From: Holosporaceae bacterium
GTDB taxonomy: Bacteria; Pseudomonadota; Alphaproteobacteria; UBA3830
Assembly: GCA_031262635.1 (NCBI GenBank)
Contig: JAISHN010000049.1
Location: 1-5,961 of the forward strand
Direction: 5' to 3'
DNA: 5,961 bases
The position numbers and the translations under genes are program-made. Shown here piece after piece: positions 5,814 to 5,961 of the stretch. The stretch's first letter is position 1; each line of letters opens with the position of its first letter. The notes beneath the pieces were generated by a model. It was not told the DNA's origin and did no database searches. It saw only the letters and a program-made list of their open reading frames with translations.

Positions 5814-5842
5814 TATATAAGGTATCTTTAAATTTAAAACAA
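5814..5842 (-). promoter_or_regulatory. Putative promoter of the exported-protein gene
   Basis: On the minus strand TTGTTT (5837-5842) is spaced 17 nt from TATATA (5814-5819), within an AT-rich tract (5811-5890) that may act as an UP-like or bent region. Transcription would start near 5807 and give a leader of about 48 nt carrying the 5782-5803 hairpin and the AGGGG ribosome site (5766-5770). The near-consensus spacing and its place before a gene with a strong ribosome site support the call. Confidence 0.55.
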
Positions 5843-5905
5843 TAATAAAAGTAAAAAATATTTATAAAATATATTTTCTAGTTGTCTGCCAATATTGTAT
5901 TTGTT

Positions 5906-5961
5906 TAGGTTCCGTTAGGAAAAATGCGATGAGCAGTATGAGGCTATTTTTGTTGAAACAA
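5906..5961 (+). mobile_element. Partial second copy of the MITE-like repeat end (inverted, runs off window)
   Basis: From 5908 to the last base, the sequence matches the reverse complement of 2913-2966 at 49 of 54 positions, including an exact 24-nt run at the end. It begins with GGTTCCGTTAGGAAAAAT, a version of the 18-bp terminal repeat, preceded by TA (5906-5907). It therefore represents the same end as the right end of the element at 2697-2968, in opposite orientation. The remainder lies outside the window, so it could be another MITE or the end of a full insertion sequence with its transposase. Confidence 0.75.

Overview
The window looks like part of a bacterial chromosome, most likely from an alphaproteobacterium. 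The main reasons are the ssb-gyrA gene order, common in that class, and the character of the SSB and GyrA proteins. An AT-leaning, possibly host-associated lineage is conceivable because of the dispersed palindromic repeats, but that is only a guess. Every recognisable gene lies on the minus strand, so transcription runs from high to low coordinates.

In order of transcription, the layout is as follows. An AT-rich segment (5760-5907) carries a promoter and a perfect 8-bp inverted repeat. It precedes a small predicted exported protein of unknown function (5247-5759). A 138-bp gap contains a likely promoter for a compact, overlapping operon. That operon encodes an O6-alkylguanine-DNA alkyltransferase (4641-5108), a family-6 type uracil/hypoxanthine-DNA glycosylase (4159-4662) and the radical-SAM heme chaperone HemW (2982-4175). 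A 428-bp intergenic stretch follows, holding a 268-bp MITE-like element, two adjacent hairpins and the ssb promoter. Last come ssb (2113-2553) and gyrA (1-2088, with the 3' end outside the window).

Two themes stand out. First, most of the genes concern DNA upkeep: direct reversal of alkylation, glycosylase repair of deaminated bases, single-strand binding and supercoiling control. Tight overlaps couple the two repair genes to hemW. Second, the hemW-to-exported-protein block is bracketed by inverted copies of one repeat end (2913-2966 and 5908-5961, 49 of 54 positions identical). Each outer end is bordered by TA, which suggests non-autonomous transposable elements on both sides. No transposase, CRISPR array, tRNA or rRNA is visible. 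I found no clear new defence or mobile system. The least explained items are the repeat family, the exported protein, and an alkyltransferase that lacks the usual arginine finger.
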